Assembly (NCBI GenBank): GCA_964036295.1
Contig: OZ038462.1
Coordinates: 28,209,759 to 28,273,758 of the forward strand
DNA length: 64,000 bases
Source of the DNA: Plumapathes pennacea
Lineage: Eukaryota > Cnidaria > Anthozoa > Antipatharia > Myriopathidae
Reading direction: 5' to 3'
Positions within the stretch are counted from its first letter, which is position 1. Every line of letters starts with the position of its first letter. The notes under the pieces were generated by a model. It ran no database searches. It was not told the origin of the DNA and worked only from the letters and a program-made list of their open reading frames with translations. This document shows positions 1-13,500 of this stretch, piece by piece. The position numbers and the translations under genes were made by a program.

Positions 1-201
1 TCGCCTGACTGAAAATCTCCATGTGTTACTTTTCCGAGGGGATGCAGCTGGGAACATAATCCATGACGTTGACGTTCTGTCTCCATGGCTACTGTGTGAT
101 CGGGTTACTCAGCTGGTGGATTGGATTGAGTTAACATTTCACAAACTCAGTCTCGCCCCATCTGATCGCTATTTCTGTTCTTCCGATAAGATCCTGTGAC
201 A
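1..201 (+). promoter_or_regulatory. Upstream/5' UTR region of the PLAT-EGF mosaic gene
   Basis: This stretch precedes the start codon at 202. I see no clear TATA box and no coding exon. It probably holds 5' UTR and proximal promoter of the secreted mosaic gene; the transcription start cannot be placed from sequence alone. Confidence 0.3.
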
Positions 202-1547
202 ATGTTGGTGCGACTGTTTCCGCTACTTTTGTGCATTGGTTTGTACTGCTCTCTCGCTAGAGCTGTGGGTAAGCAAAGCTCTGTTGCTTCAAGATCGTTA
301 TTTAGAAAGTAGCGAGTATACTAATAGAGTATACGGAAAGACACCACTTTTCAGATGCTTTTCTATCTTTGGAAAACTAGAAGGACAAAAACACAAGTAT
401 CTAACCAGTTATTTTGGTAGCGTGGTACTTGAGCTTAGTTTAGATTATTACAGCGGCTCAATAGGTAAATACCAGTGCCTAAGTCTTAGACGTACGAAAC
501 AAGCAAAATACAGGAAAATTGGCAAAACCACTGAGAATTTCAGCCGTGTTAAAAGATAGCTTTTAATATAAATAACTGTTACTTAATAAAAAGATGTCTC
601 CACACACAGTTCCTTGCATGGTACCTAACGTACAAATCCACTTTATTCTGTAAAGAAACTTAGGCGTTAGACAAAAAAGTTATCTTTTTATGCTGGCGAT
701 CTCAGCTCTTTAATTTTGTTGTTCAGTGCATGTGCTTTAATCGTACGCTACGTATCACAAAGTTAAATATTCTGAACGTGATGAGAATTTTTTATTGCTG
801 CCTGATTATAAAAAGCCCCATTGCGAATCACACCCGAAAAAGACAAATGGTATAGAGGAAATTATAACGCTCTTTTCGTTAATTTTTCAGATTTCACTGT
901 AATAGTAGAAACATCAAGTGATATTGGAGCAGGAACTGATGCAAATGTGTGGATCAACATTTTTGGAGAGAGTGGAAGTACCGGAGCGAAGCAATTTCCA
1001 TATTCTAAAGGCGACATGGAGAGAGATGAGTGAGTCAAAGATCGAATACAGAGTTACGTTTCGTTAGGTTACATATACAATTTATATTAATGTGTCTCCT
1101 TATAAAACCTACACCTTATACTTTTGTTATTTTAAACCTTTTACTTAAAACTGAGCTTTAGATTGTATTGCTAACGTTTAACTTCACTGGGTTTTATGTA
1201 ATTTCCTTCTACTCAAAATTCTTATAACTTAATAAGATTCCAAAGTTGTATGCGTTCGACGTTGGGAGAATGCAACCCTAATCTCAGCTGGATGTGGATT
1301 CCATGGGGTCGATGGGATACCTGTCACGTGCCTTCGACCAGGCGCGAAGAATCGAGATTTTTTGGGTGGACGGTCGGGCGATCTACAAAATCTGCGCCAT
1401 TTTGAACAATTACTACGCTCTTTAGTGTGATACCAGCTCTTAAGAGAACTAGATTAACTGCGTCGGCGTGGTAATAAAAACGCTGGTGTATCAACTGAAA
1501 GTTGATTGAGGTACTGGAACGTTGTAAGAGTAACAGTAGCTGACGTT

Positions 1548-1578
<31 letters not shown>

Positions 1579-4500
1579 TCAAGAAATATTTGAAGTTAAT
1601 TGTGCATGAAATGAGATAAACCACGCATTACTGTTTTCTTTGCTGACCGTCCTTGTCACTCCCAAGCTCAAAATATAGATCCTCTCAACCTTGTGAGGCA
1701 GCCTGAAGCAAACGTACGAGTGTTGTAGATATAATTTATAGTTTAATCAGGTTTCTTTTGAGCAAGGTGTCAAAAGCCAAGTTCCCTATACTGCATGATA
1801 TTTTTCTGGTGAGAAACTGAAAGAGAAAATTGAAGTTGATCACTCTTGGGAGTCTCGCTCCAGTCCAGTGATTGCTCATTAAAGAATTCTAATGGTGCGT
1901 GCGGCTACTTGCCACACCAAACTTGAATCCCAGCATCTGTCGCGTTTTCACGCGACAAAACATGTTGAAAATTGCATGCGGCGCGTGGCAGTCTCGTACC
2001 CAGACCCTCCGATGTCTTACGCGTGGGCCCGACGAAATCAAAGGCTCTGGGAGAATCCATTTCGGCAAGTCCGCGATTCTCGGACTTCCGGTTTCTCTGC
2101 GCATGCCCGTGGGTAAATGGAAAGCCACATTTATTTTTGGTTTTTGGCAGCTTTCCCTGTTATGTATGGGGTTTGAAAGTAAATAAAACACCACCGTTGA
2201 AGGGAAACATCACGTTTTAGGAATTCAGACCGTTGAAGGATATTTCCGTTGCACTAACGGATTTTTTATACGACAAATCCACCGATTGATTGACTGATTT
2301 TATCGATACTGCAAATACAGTAACTCTGTTGGCCTGGTCAGGTTGACATGCTCACGACGTACATATGAAGAATGCCGTACACATAATCCGTACACGTATC
2401 GCGCAAATACGAAGCAGCTGCCATAATAAATAGAAAGTCACTGAGTTGAACTTATCGAAGCGACAGCATGTGGCACGAGTACAAATATCTGACCTGACAC
2501 TTCACTTCCTCGCTCTCAGCTGGTTCTTTAGGGACAGAAATGTGCTTCAAAGTTGGCCTAAAGACATAATGTACCGACGGGAGGTTGCTTCAAACTTTGA
2601 AGTGCGCGATCGCGAAGGCCGCGTTTAACAACGACAGCCAGAGTCAGAATTTGGTCGCAAAGCCACCGTTGGGTCAAGTTGCAATCTGGAGAACTGCTTT
2701 ACTTGTTATCTTTGCTGCCTTATGCAGATGCAATCAACTGGGTCCCCGCAAACTTCATCGCTGCTGTGAAGGTTCCGCCGTCGTTGGTGCTGTTCCGGTT
2801 GTTTTGCGTTGTATTTGAAATAACCAATCAGGATCATCTAAAAATCGGATTCTCCCAGAGCCTTTGATTTCGTCGGGCATGCGCGTAAGATTGGGAGAGA
2901 TTGGGCGCGTGGAAGGGTCACCACAACCACGTGCATGCGCATACGCAAAGGATCCCATAGTATAAATTGTACTACTGGTATTTTGAACCCTATGCTATTG
3001 TGTATGGGTTAATAACGGATGAGTTATCGTGTGCACAGCTTATGGTTTTGTGCAATAACCGCTGACTCAAAATCAAGGTGACCGTAAGGCCAAAAATCGT
3101 ATTTCCGTGATGTCATAATTAGTGGGGAGAAATGTGGAATCTGGGACCCGTGATACCCACGTGTGTTGTGAAACAGTGGGAACGGGAGTGAGGACCAGAA
3201 AGAACCGAGAACAGAACAAACAAAGAACAGCGAGATGTAAGGACCGGCAATACACAAGGATTAGCAGGAGAACGAATGATTTTAACAAAGTAACTCTAAT
3301 TTTTCAATAACTCCGCGCACATTATTGCACATTTCTTTTTTACGGCGGAGAGCCTGTTTGACGTCAAGGTTTGCTTTCGTCGCTCCTTTAGCACCGATAC
3401 GTACACTATCAGTGGAAAGGATGTTGGAAGAATAAAATACATTGAAATCAATCGAGATGGTCGTGGAGACTTTGACGGATGGCATCTGGATAAGGTATGC
3501 GACATGTTACAGTACACGTGACTTGATTAAATATGCTGAACCACATTGCAGACATTGCTGACATTGAACTTCAGAGCGCTTTTCGGATGACTGTCGAAAA
3601 CCGAAGCAATTGCAGAGCCAGTTATAGAGGCAAGCAAAAACACGTCCGACCAATAAGAAGTACGAGCAACTCCCAAAACCAAGCAATTGCGATTGGTTTT
3701 ACTAACCAATCAGCAGTGCGAGAACACGCCATCGCCACTTGCTTTCCTGTCATGACCAATCGGAAAGTATGGCAAACGCAAAACCAAAGCAATCACACGA
3801 TTGCTTTCAAAAGTCATGCGAAAAAGGTTCTAACAGTACATCATCAACTGCAACACGAAACATGTAGCCTCCTTTGTGGGACGGGGGGGGAGGGTCTCAG
3901 GTATTAGTGACGGGAAGGTGCGACGGAGACCAGAAAAGGACCAACGGCCAAACTTTTAGACCCAAAAAAGGACCAACAGCCCAGAACTTTTGTACTTGAG
4001 TAACATGATCTCTCTTGAATATAGCTCTATAACAGGAAGTATCTTTGTCATTTGCATATAGTACTACGTATAAGCTGGAAGGAAATTGTAACATTATCTG
4101 TTATTGCAGATGTCAGCGGTTTGACAAATGAGGCGAAAGGGTCATTTTAGCATTGTATTGATCCAAAAGACTCGTTTACATGCTTCAAAAAAAAAGAATG
4201 AATATTGGACTGCAGGCTCAACTGCAATAACAGCTATTGTTTGACATAAATTCAAGAACGCTAGGGCATGTATTTTACAAGTCTTTCAACCCAAAAATGG
4301 ACCACCAGAAAAATTTTAACCCGAAAAGAGACAAAAAAAATCCAAATTTCAAACCCAAAAAAGGACTGTCTCACCTCCCCGTCACTAATAAACCCGATTG
4401 TACGACTTTCGTGCCGCTCTTCATCTTCTTCCCTATCAAACCGAGCCTCTGTGAGTTTAGGAGCTCTGTTAATAGCCCCCTTGGGGGATGACGGATGAGA

Positions 4501-7500
4501 AATGGACCCAGAATATTTACTAATTGTCGACTTGTTACTCTGGGCCCAGTTGGGCTTAAGCCTGAAAATGAGGTTGAAGGTTTCGCTCGCAAAACGACTT
4601 GCTTTGTTTCGAACTGGCACAACCTTTTCAATTAGTGATCTTTGGTCTTGTTCTTACAGATTAAGATCCGGTACAAAAACAGTGGCTTGTTGCATACGTT
4701 CAGATATGATGGATGGGTTGATAAAGACAGATGGACACAAATTTATTGTAAGTAATCTAATTTATGAACTATACCTTATATAATCATATCAGCAACGTTT
4801 AGAGTCATTAGCTCCAACTGAATATTTTTACGTGGACCCTTAATAGGACATTTGCACAATGACGTCATTTGACTACAACTACCAGAATGCACTTCGCCGC
4901 AGTCTTCGTAATGTAGATTTGTGTCCTGCACGAGCGATTCCTTACAAAAGAATAAATACTGAAAACAATAGCTTGTCTTAAAACATTCGACTGGTAGTTG
5001 TAGTCAACTAACGTCATCATGCAAATGTGCTATGACGTCATACTTTGACTATGACTCTAAAGTAAAAGTGCGTCTGTCAAGAATTTTCCATTTTATAAGA
5101 GAAGGCGATCTGACTGTCGTCGCGTACTTCTCCACAATTATCCAGTTTATCTTACCAAGTCCAGCCTGCACGTCTCAAGATAGCACCCAAATCAGTGCTG
5201 TATATCTGGTGTTTAACCTGTTCTATCACATTTCTGTTTACAGTGAACGATTGTTCAACTGGATACAAAATTGTCAGCGGTTATTGCAAAGGTAGGAGCG
5301 TTAGCCCGGTGCGCTAGCTGCTAAAACTCAGTTTCAGGCATTTGCTGACGGAGAACCAATGTTTATCGCCAAGTAAATTTAGTGAAAACAGGCACGAGGA
5401 AATGCCAAATGTGATTAACTGACCCTTTGCGAAAGCTAGGGAAGGAGCATAAGCTTCGGCAGGTCAACTCTCCTGGAAACATTATTCCGGGAGCTCACCG
5501 TGGTCAGCGGTTTCTCGTTTAGTCACCATAGTTTTAGAATGCGACCAAAATCCGTGCGGGATTCTCTATATTAAATGTAAGTCATAGACGACGTATACTG
5601 GAATCGGCGTACACCAATCAAAAGAACTAAGAGCGCACAAAAATTTGGTGCCATTTTGTTTAGAAGCTTAAAAACCCTTTTACGGCTCCTGGCATGAGTT
5701 CCAACTATAAAATCCCCCCAAGGAGAAACCGCAGGATGATATAGTAAGATTTGATAGTTCACGTTGTGGTACACTGATCTCGATCTGGTGGGAGAATGAG
5801 GGAAATCAAAGGTTCCTGTAAGCCAATTCGTGAATGATAATCGCTATAGATAAATCCTCTGTATATAGCACTGGAAAATATAGCATTGAAGCCATACAAG
5901 TACTGTGATTTTAGCCTACGCTTCGGTTCAAAGGTGCTAAAAAGCTTTCGATGAATCGAATTGTAAAATCCAGGTGAAGTCCGCAATTTGGTTTTAATTT
6001 TCGAGAACATGTGTCTTCAGAATCAAAGGACTCCAAACGTGAAAGATCAGTTCATCGCTTTTGCGATTCTCAACGTCCTTACCTCTGTTTCGGCGGTCGA
6101 GTATTCTCAGTCGCACACTGGCAGCCATTTTGCTTGCAAAGCCTGCGCCAGCATTATGCACTGGTCAGCGGAACTTAGTTCCGGCGGAAGTTTACACCTT
6201 GAGCGAGCGAGTGAGTGAAATTTCCCCTCTCGCAATACCAACCTCGTTCCCAGGGCCTTCCCTGGGAACGAGGTTGTCGCAATACCTCGTTCGTTGCTTC
6301 GCATTCACGAGTTTAAAATGGGGTTGATCACTCTGGTTAATCATCATTGGGTCATTTTGTTAGTCAGATAACCACGAAAGGAAAAAACATCTATTGCCTC
6401 TTCTTTTTGACAGATATATTGTTTGTTATTTCTCTCTCTTTTTTTTTTTTTTTTTTTTACTTTTACATACACAAATAGCTACTAATTTTGTTCTTACTTG
6501 TTTTCACAGATGTGGATGAGTGTCAGGAGTTAGGCAGATCAGCATGTAAAGATAGCGCGGCTACTTGTCAAAACACAGTCGGTTCATACACATGCAAGTG
6601 TCCCACAGGCTACCAGTTACCTGGCGGCAAGCCCAGTGAATATTGTGCAGGTAACCCCACAATGAACGCAAAAACTCAAATTCGTGCAAATATGGCCGAC
6701 AAAGCTAAAATTACTAATATGGTAGAGTGAACGTTAAGTGCGACATGTTCGTTCAAATGGTGAACTCTTATACTGACCGACAAAAAATGAGCTGTGCACC
6801 AAAATGGCTGCCAACGTTGTACCAATATAGGAACCAGTACGGCCACTGTAACTGAACGTCGAACCAGTACGATCACCAAAAATTGAACCGTTTATTGGCC
6901 AAAAAAAAAAAAGAAAAACTTGCTCCTCCGGCAAAAACTTTTTCAAGTTCAGTTCAGTTCAATATATGAAATTCCTCTCTTTCTCTCAAGAGTAATATTG
7001 CCACGCGGCTGTTGTGCTATGTTTTTTTGTGCGTCGACACATTCTATCATTTATGTACTGTTTAATTCTTACAGATATCGACGAATGCAAAACTGGACAG
7101 TGTGGATCCCACGCCAGATGTGACAATACCCCCGGCAGTTTTGTGTGTCATTGCAATCATGGATTCGAGAATACGTCTCCGACTAAGTGCGAAAGTAAGA
7201 TTACATCCGGGTAGTTCCTCAGTTACCCGGCTTTGATTGGTTACCGAAATGTTTGATGTTTGATAGGCAGATGACATCAGCCCACCCCAATCCACTTGGC
7301 CGATCCAAGAGTAAAGGTGCATGTGTATGTTCAAGTGCTATTACACTTGCTTCATTATGTAAAACCCTATATATTGACTTACATGAAGGATACTGCAGAA
7401 CGATTGCATCGCGGGCGCGCAAAGGCATACGTACAAGATGTTTATACAGTAGAATCCCACTAACTCGAACCCCCAAGGGAAGCGAGAAATTAAGTTCGAG

Positions 7501-10500
7501 TTAGCCGATAGTAAATGACTGAAAGGGAAATCCAAGGGAAATGGGTTTTAGTTCGAGATAGCGGGGAGTTCGAGTTAGCGGGGTTCTACTGTACTTAGTA
7601 CGCGTCAGTATCAGTGTGGCCTTTGCGCACCCGCGATGCAATCGTTATGCGGTATCCATCATGTAGGTCAATATATAGTGTTTTACATGATGGAAAGCGC
7701 CCTCATGTGCTATTATAAAAGATAGGTACCTTTGTAATTTCTAGTATTTATAAGATTTTTTTTTTTTTTTTTTTTCAGATGTTGACGAGTGCGTAAAAGA
7801 CAGCCCTTGTGGAGAACGTTCCAGCTGCATTGATACCACTGGTTCGTATCGCTGCGACTGCAAGTCTGGCTTCATCAAGAAAGAAGGAGAACCAGAGACA
7901 AGTGACAAGTGCGACGGTAATGTGAAACAACTGGACAGACACTAAGGGGATAATGAGAGGGTTTTAACAGGATAAACTGGTGAAAGTATCGTAAATGAGA
8001 AGGGGGTGGAAAACCATTCTTATTTACCGAGGGCGCAAGTGGCACAACCTAGAGTACTCAATTGAGATCTAAAGGTTTAACCACTCAAATGAAAGCTCTC
8101 AATGACTAGATATTGCAATATCAGTCAGTGTTCTTTTCCAACATCTGGACTTTATCAAATTAAATCTAAAGGGGTGTGAGCACTAAGAAAGCTTTAAACG
8201 AGTGTCGTTCTTGCGTGGAGGACTTAGGAACTACTATTCTGAAAAAAATTCAGCGCTGATTGGTCGAAAGATTGATTTTAACTTTGGACAGGAAATCATA
8301 GCAGTGAAAAAATGGAAGTGTAGACTGAGCGTTGTTTAAGTCGACTACAGCGTAACATGCTAGGAAATAACCATAAAATACTGATAGTAGTGACACTTTT
8401 TTTTTTTTTTTTTTTTTTTTGCCCATTAGACATTGACGAGTGTCAAAAGACGAATGACTGCCGGTCAGTTATTTCCACGTGTGTAAACACTATTGGAAGT
8501 TACAAATGCCAGTGCGCAAATGGTTATGTGAACAAAACGCCATTTATATGTGTAGGTAGGTACCTCATTATACAGTTATTACTTCTTTCGTTTATGGGAT
8601 GTGGCATTGGCCTTTCCAGTTAAACAAAAATATAAGTTATTTGTCAAAAAAAAGTTGATCAACCCTGGAATGAAAATGTTACAAGGTCTTTAATAAACGA
8701 TGATGGTATAACCGTACGTACGTACCCTTGTGTTCTTATGAACGTAGTACAGTAATCTCGATTTCCCAGTGTGTAATAACAAGCATAAATATTTCAGTTT
8801 GAATCCGGACTCCATTGTATTTTACATAGAGTAAGATTGATAAAGAGACCAGATGTCAACAAACATCACTTCTCGTTTACGCTAACATTGCTCGATTCTT
8901 TGTTTGCTAGACAAGGACGAATGCACCAACAGTGATTGGAACTCCTGTAACACAAATATATCCCAATGCCAAAACTTTGAAGGAGGATACCTGTGCTCCT
9001 GTAAAGCAGGCTATCACCAGGGCAGCACAAACAAGATATGTGAAGGTGAGACTCATAAAAGCAGATTGTTTTTAAGATAAACATCTTAAGACAAAGGTCA
9101 AAATAATTACAGGCCAAACAAAAAGATTGACAGATAACTCTTTCAACCAACCAAAAGTCAAAGTACAGTAAGTGCGATTGGTTTTATTTAGAGTGAAGAG
9201 ACCGTGCAATAACTAAATCGGCGGTGCAATAAAACGCCATTGCCATTTGTTTTTGCTGCTCTTGCTTTTGTTTCTGATTGGTCAAGAATGTTTCCAGACT
9301 CCGTTAGACAACCCGAAAGCAAAACTGACCAAAGTAATCACACAGTCATTTTCAGCCGTTGTCCGAAAACGGCTCTTGGATAGTTCCGTAGTCAACTAAT
9401 GCAAAGCAATGCAAAATAAAGTAATACAATGTGTCATACAGCAGTACATCAAAAAGGAAGAGAAAAGAGTTCAGTCAGACAAAACGTAACATATCACAGA
9501 AAAAAGGAATAGAAGTCCCTGAGCTGTTTTCAATTCATCTTTCTTTGCAGGAAACATTTGTGCTGCCCTGGTAAATCCACAGGGAGGCACTTTCAAGCCT
9601 TCTGATCGGTGCACCATGAACAACGCCAACAGATATCAAGACGAATGTACTTTGGAGTGCTATGCGGGGTACGTTATAGAGGACCCCAACGTAAGCTCCT
9701 ACCGATGTGGGCCCTTAGGAAGGTGGGAAGGAACTAAGGCAGTTTGTAAAGGTAAGAACCGCTCATAGTACGGCTAACACAAAGTAAAAGGCGCACACAA
9801 ACTATCCACGACCTTGGGGTTTGCTACATTGGGCGAAACAGTAAAACCGGCAAGCTTTCCGGTGGCAAATAGATCTAATTACTAATGACTAATTAAGCCT
9901 TTGACGGGAAATTTTTGACAAGTCGCTTAACATTTGCTTCTCTCTCGCCTCTCCAGCGGTCTCGTGTCCTGCTATCAGTAAGATTCCTAATGGAGGAGCT
10001 TGGCCTGACACTTGCTTGACAACTGGAAGACAGTATCAAGACAAATGTTCTTACTTCTGTAACAATGGCTACAGTCTGCAAGGAGCACAGGAGCGCACGT
10101 GCGAAGTGAACGGAACGTGGTCTGGTGCCGCACCGACTTGTTTTAAATGTTAGTGCAACTTTTGATAAAGTTATTTATACGAGTTGTTGTTTATTCCAAA
10201 TATAACTAAATTCAGCCTTACATAAAGACCGGTCTGACCGGCCGCTGTATAATTGCCGAGGAAATGGACAGCAATATGTGTGTATACACCTGACGGCAAT
10301 ATTTGTGATACTATCGACTTCAACGAAACGCGCTAAAAACAACAAAATATGGATCACAGTGCATGAGATGAAAACATAGGCCCGCAAAGGATTATAGAAG
10401 TCATCCTTGGTTCGTGACAATGATGATAATAATCATAACTATAATATTATGGTTTGTGTTTGCTCTGTTTTCGGAATTTCCTAATAAATGTGACGGAGGA

Positions 10501-13500
10501 AGCTCTAAAGCTCAAATCGACGGCCAAAATATTCGGTTTTACAGCGTTCAGCAGAACTACCCTACATCCACGTCATACGTTACATATTAAACTGTACTTG
10601 TCTAAAATTATTGTTTCCAGTTGTCCAAGCACCTTGGATTGTGTGCCCTGCAAATATCTACGTCATACTGGAGAAAGACAAAAGCACTGCAGATGTGAGT
10701 TCCTTGTGGAAGGAACCCAGCTCCAACGTCCAGCAAATAACTATTCAGCCCTCCAACCTGGGACCTAATTTCCAGTACCCTGTAGGACAAACGAAGATCA
10801 CATGGTCAGTGACAAATGAAGCCGGGTCGGATTCCTGCTCGATGTATGTGACAATTTCCGGTAAGATCACCATGTGACTGTAATACGCATCCACAGAAAG
10901 GGGGTGCTTGGTGTGTTAAGGCTGCATTTTTTTTTACATCAATGATCGCTGTTCTTTCTTCCTTACAGATAAACAGGCACCGACCGTACACAACTGCCCG
11001 ACGGGAAAAATCTACAAAGAGACTACCCAGAGGGAAGTCGCGGTGACCTGGATCGAACCTTCGTTCACAGACAACGTCAAAGTGACGAAACAAGAGTCGT
11101 TACACAACAGTGGGCACGTGTTCATGACTGGCACGTACAACATTTACTACAGGGCGTACGATGCTGCAAGAAATATGGCCACCTGCGAATTTCAAGTGGT
11201 GGTCAAACGTAAGGAAAACAGAGAATTGAGCCCTGGCCAAACGAGGTGCAAGTCAACGCAAGTCGATGCAAGTTTTCAAACTTGCGCGGACTTGCGTTTC
11301 GTTTGGCCACCAACTTGCACGGACTTGCATCGACTTGCAGTGACTTGCATGGTATTTGAACATGTTCAAATTTTCATGCAAGTCGACGCAAGTTTTTCAC
11401 CTAAAACAGCGAAGAGCGCGTTAGCAAAGGCAAGTCTAAATAAAAAAAATCAAAAGTAAAAGCCTCCTCATTAAGTTCCAGCTCAAGAGAGACTTTTTAC
11501 TCGGTTTCTCGGTTGACTCAGAACCGTCTAAAAAAGAAAAAGTTTTTACAAAATTTGCATGAGCTTGCATCGACTTGCGTCTCGTTTGGCCACTTTTTGC
11601 AAGTCGATGCAAATTTTTTTGTCATGTCGAACTTGCATCGACTTGCACCTCGTTTGGCCAGGGCTTTACAGTAAACTCTCGCGCGCATATCAAAACCAAG
11701 AGGATTAAGAACATGTGACCTAAAATTTAGAATCATAACATATAAGGACCGTTTCTAGCCTAAAAATTGAAACTGGTCCTTACTTGGAAAAATTTGTTAA
11801 AGAACAGTTTAGTTTCGTTGCTTTACTGTCATAAAGGACCTGCCTATTGTGGGCGTAGAGTAAGTCAGAGGACCTAGAGTAGGGTCTGTGTTTGTTAAGA
11901 ATTTAACTCATAATAGGCATGTTATATGTTCATGACACAAAAGCAAGAGACCACAGCCACATTAAACTAGTTTTCTAACCGGCAACAAAACTGAACTTTT
12001 CCCCCTTCAAAAAGAAGAACCTAAAATAGTCTAATTTATAAAAACCATTTTCTTAATATAAAAACCATTTTAGGCTAACTTGAAAAAATGATGGTTCGGG
12101 TGTTTACTGTAGGCCCTATAGACCTACGTTTTCTGTCTATAATGAAAATACTCGCTGGATAGAACGCGCTCAAGTCTGGGCCAAATTAACTCTATTCCAG
12201 GCCAAAATGAATCTTTGGGAATTCAATTTCTAATGAAGCCGGCATGGAACTATCAAGCCTCACACGTCACTCAATGCAACTAGAGTTAAATTACATTTTG
12301 ATAAGTAGCAGTAGTTGGTTTCGCACGAAGGTCAATCCACACTAACCTGAATACTTACATCAGTACAATGGGGCTACGCGAATGTCCCAAGCTCAGAACA
12401 CAAATTCTCCCAATCACTCAAGAAAAATATATACGAGTGCTGTTGTGAGAGCTGCTGGTTCGATCAGCTTTCATTCGAGAAATCCTCCAAATGCCAAGTT
12501 CTCCTGCAATGTGACATATTTGTGGTGACAAAATGAAAAGAGAAACTTGAAGTTGATCACTCGTGGGAGTGAAAGGATTGGTCCGCAAACAGTTTCTTAT
12601 CCCCCAGTGATCACGTGTTCTTGCATTTTAGGTATAGGCTGCAGTGAGCTAAGTGCTCCGATAGGTGGCAGCAAATCGTGCAACTCTTTTGGCGGAACAA
12701 GCTTCTGTACCATCACTTGTAATCCCGGCAGTGAGATTTTCAAGAGTCCTTCGAATTTCGGGAATTTCTGGTCCTGCGACGCGTCTGGCGTATGGAGCCC
12801 AACTTCAGTCGTGCCGGATTGTGTTGGTGAGTGATCAGCTGCACCACAGTCCGCATTAATTTATCTATTTTGGGCCCAGTTGATCAAAGCTCTCTGTCTA
12901 GATTCCTCCTTTCAATTTCTTGGCGACTAAGATAATTTTATGCCAAACTCTAGTCAAAAACCAACTGAGAACTTTGTTTTAGCTTAAACGTTTCGAGTAA
13001 GCTTTGTTTGGGAGGAATATTTCAGCTCACGCTTGCAGGAATTAGAACCAGGTGTACATGCGATCTATTAATGGCTAATAAATAAATTGTCTATTAATCT
13101 GAATGATTGTTCATGTCACCAAGCTATTATTAAGGGACAGAACTTGTTAGCCTTGCTGCCCTTCAATTAAAATAGTTCAATCGCACCTCCACCTATACCT
13201 ACCCGAAGATCATTTTTCTTGTCGTTTCTGGATTACTTTGTCCACCCTACAGTCGGCTTCTGTACAACAGAGGAAATGTTACTAAAGCAAATCTAAGACT
13301 GTAGTTCCTTACCATTTCGTGATCCGGCAGGAGCCACGCTGAACGATGGCAACACTACATGTCCGGACGGTCAAGTGATGATGAACGTAACTGTTTTCGG
13401 AGCTGCCAAGGAATATTGTGGTAAGTTAGTATCCGGAACGAAAGACTTCAACAACAACAAAAAAAAAACACCCAGGAACGTGGAAGCGTTCAGAAAAAGG

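Noticed and set aside
1889-2220. Four overlapping open frames on both strands
   Set aside because: They lie in an intron and mostly in an inverted-repeat element; no protein family is visible.
5028-5042. TGACGTCA as a CRE enhancer in the mosaic gene
   Set aside because: It is at the edge of a MITE whose other arm has a related TGACGTCA, so it is best explained as repeat sequence.
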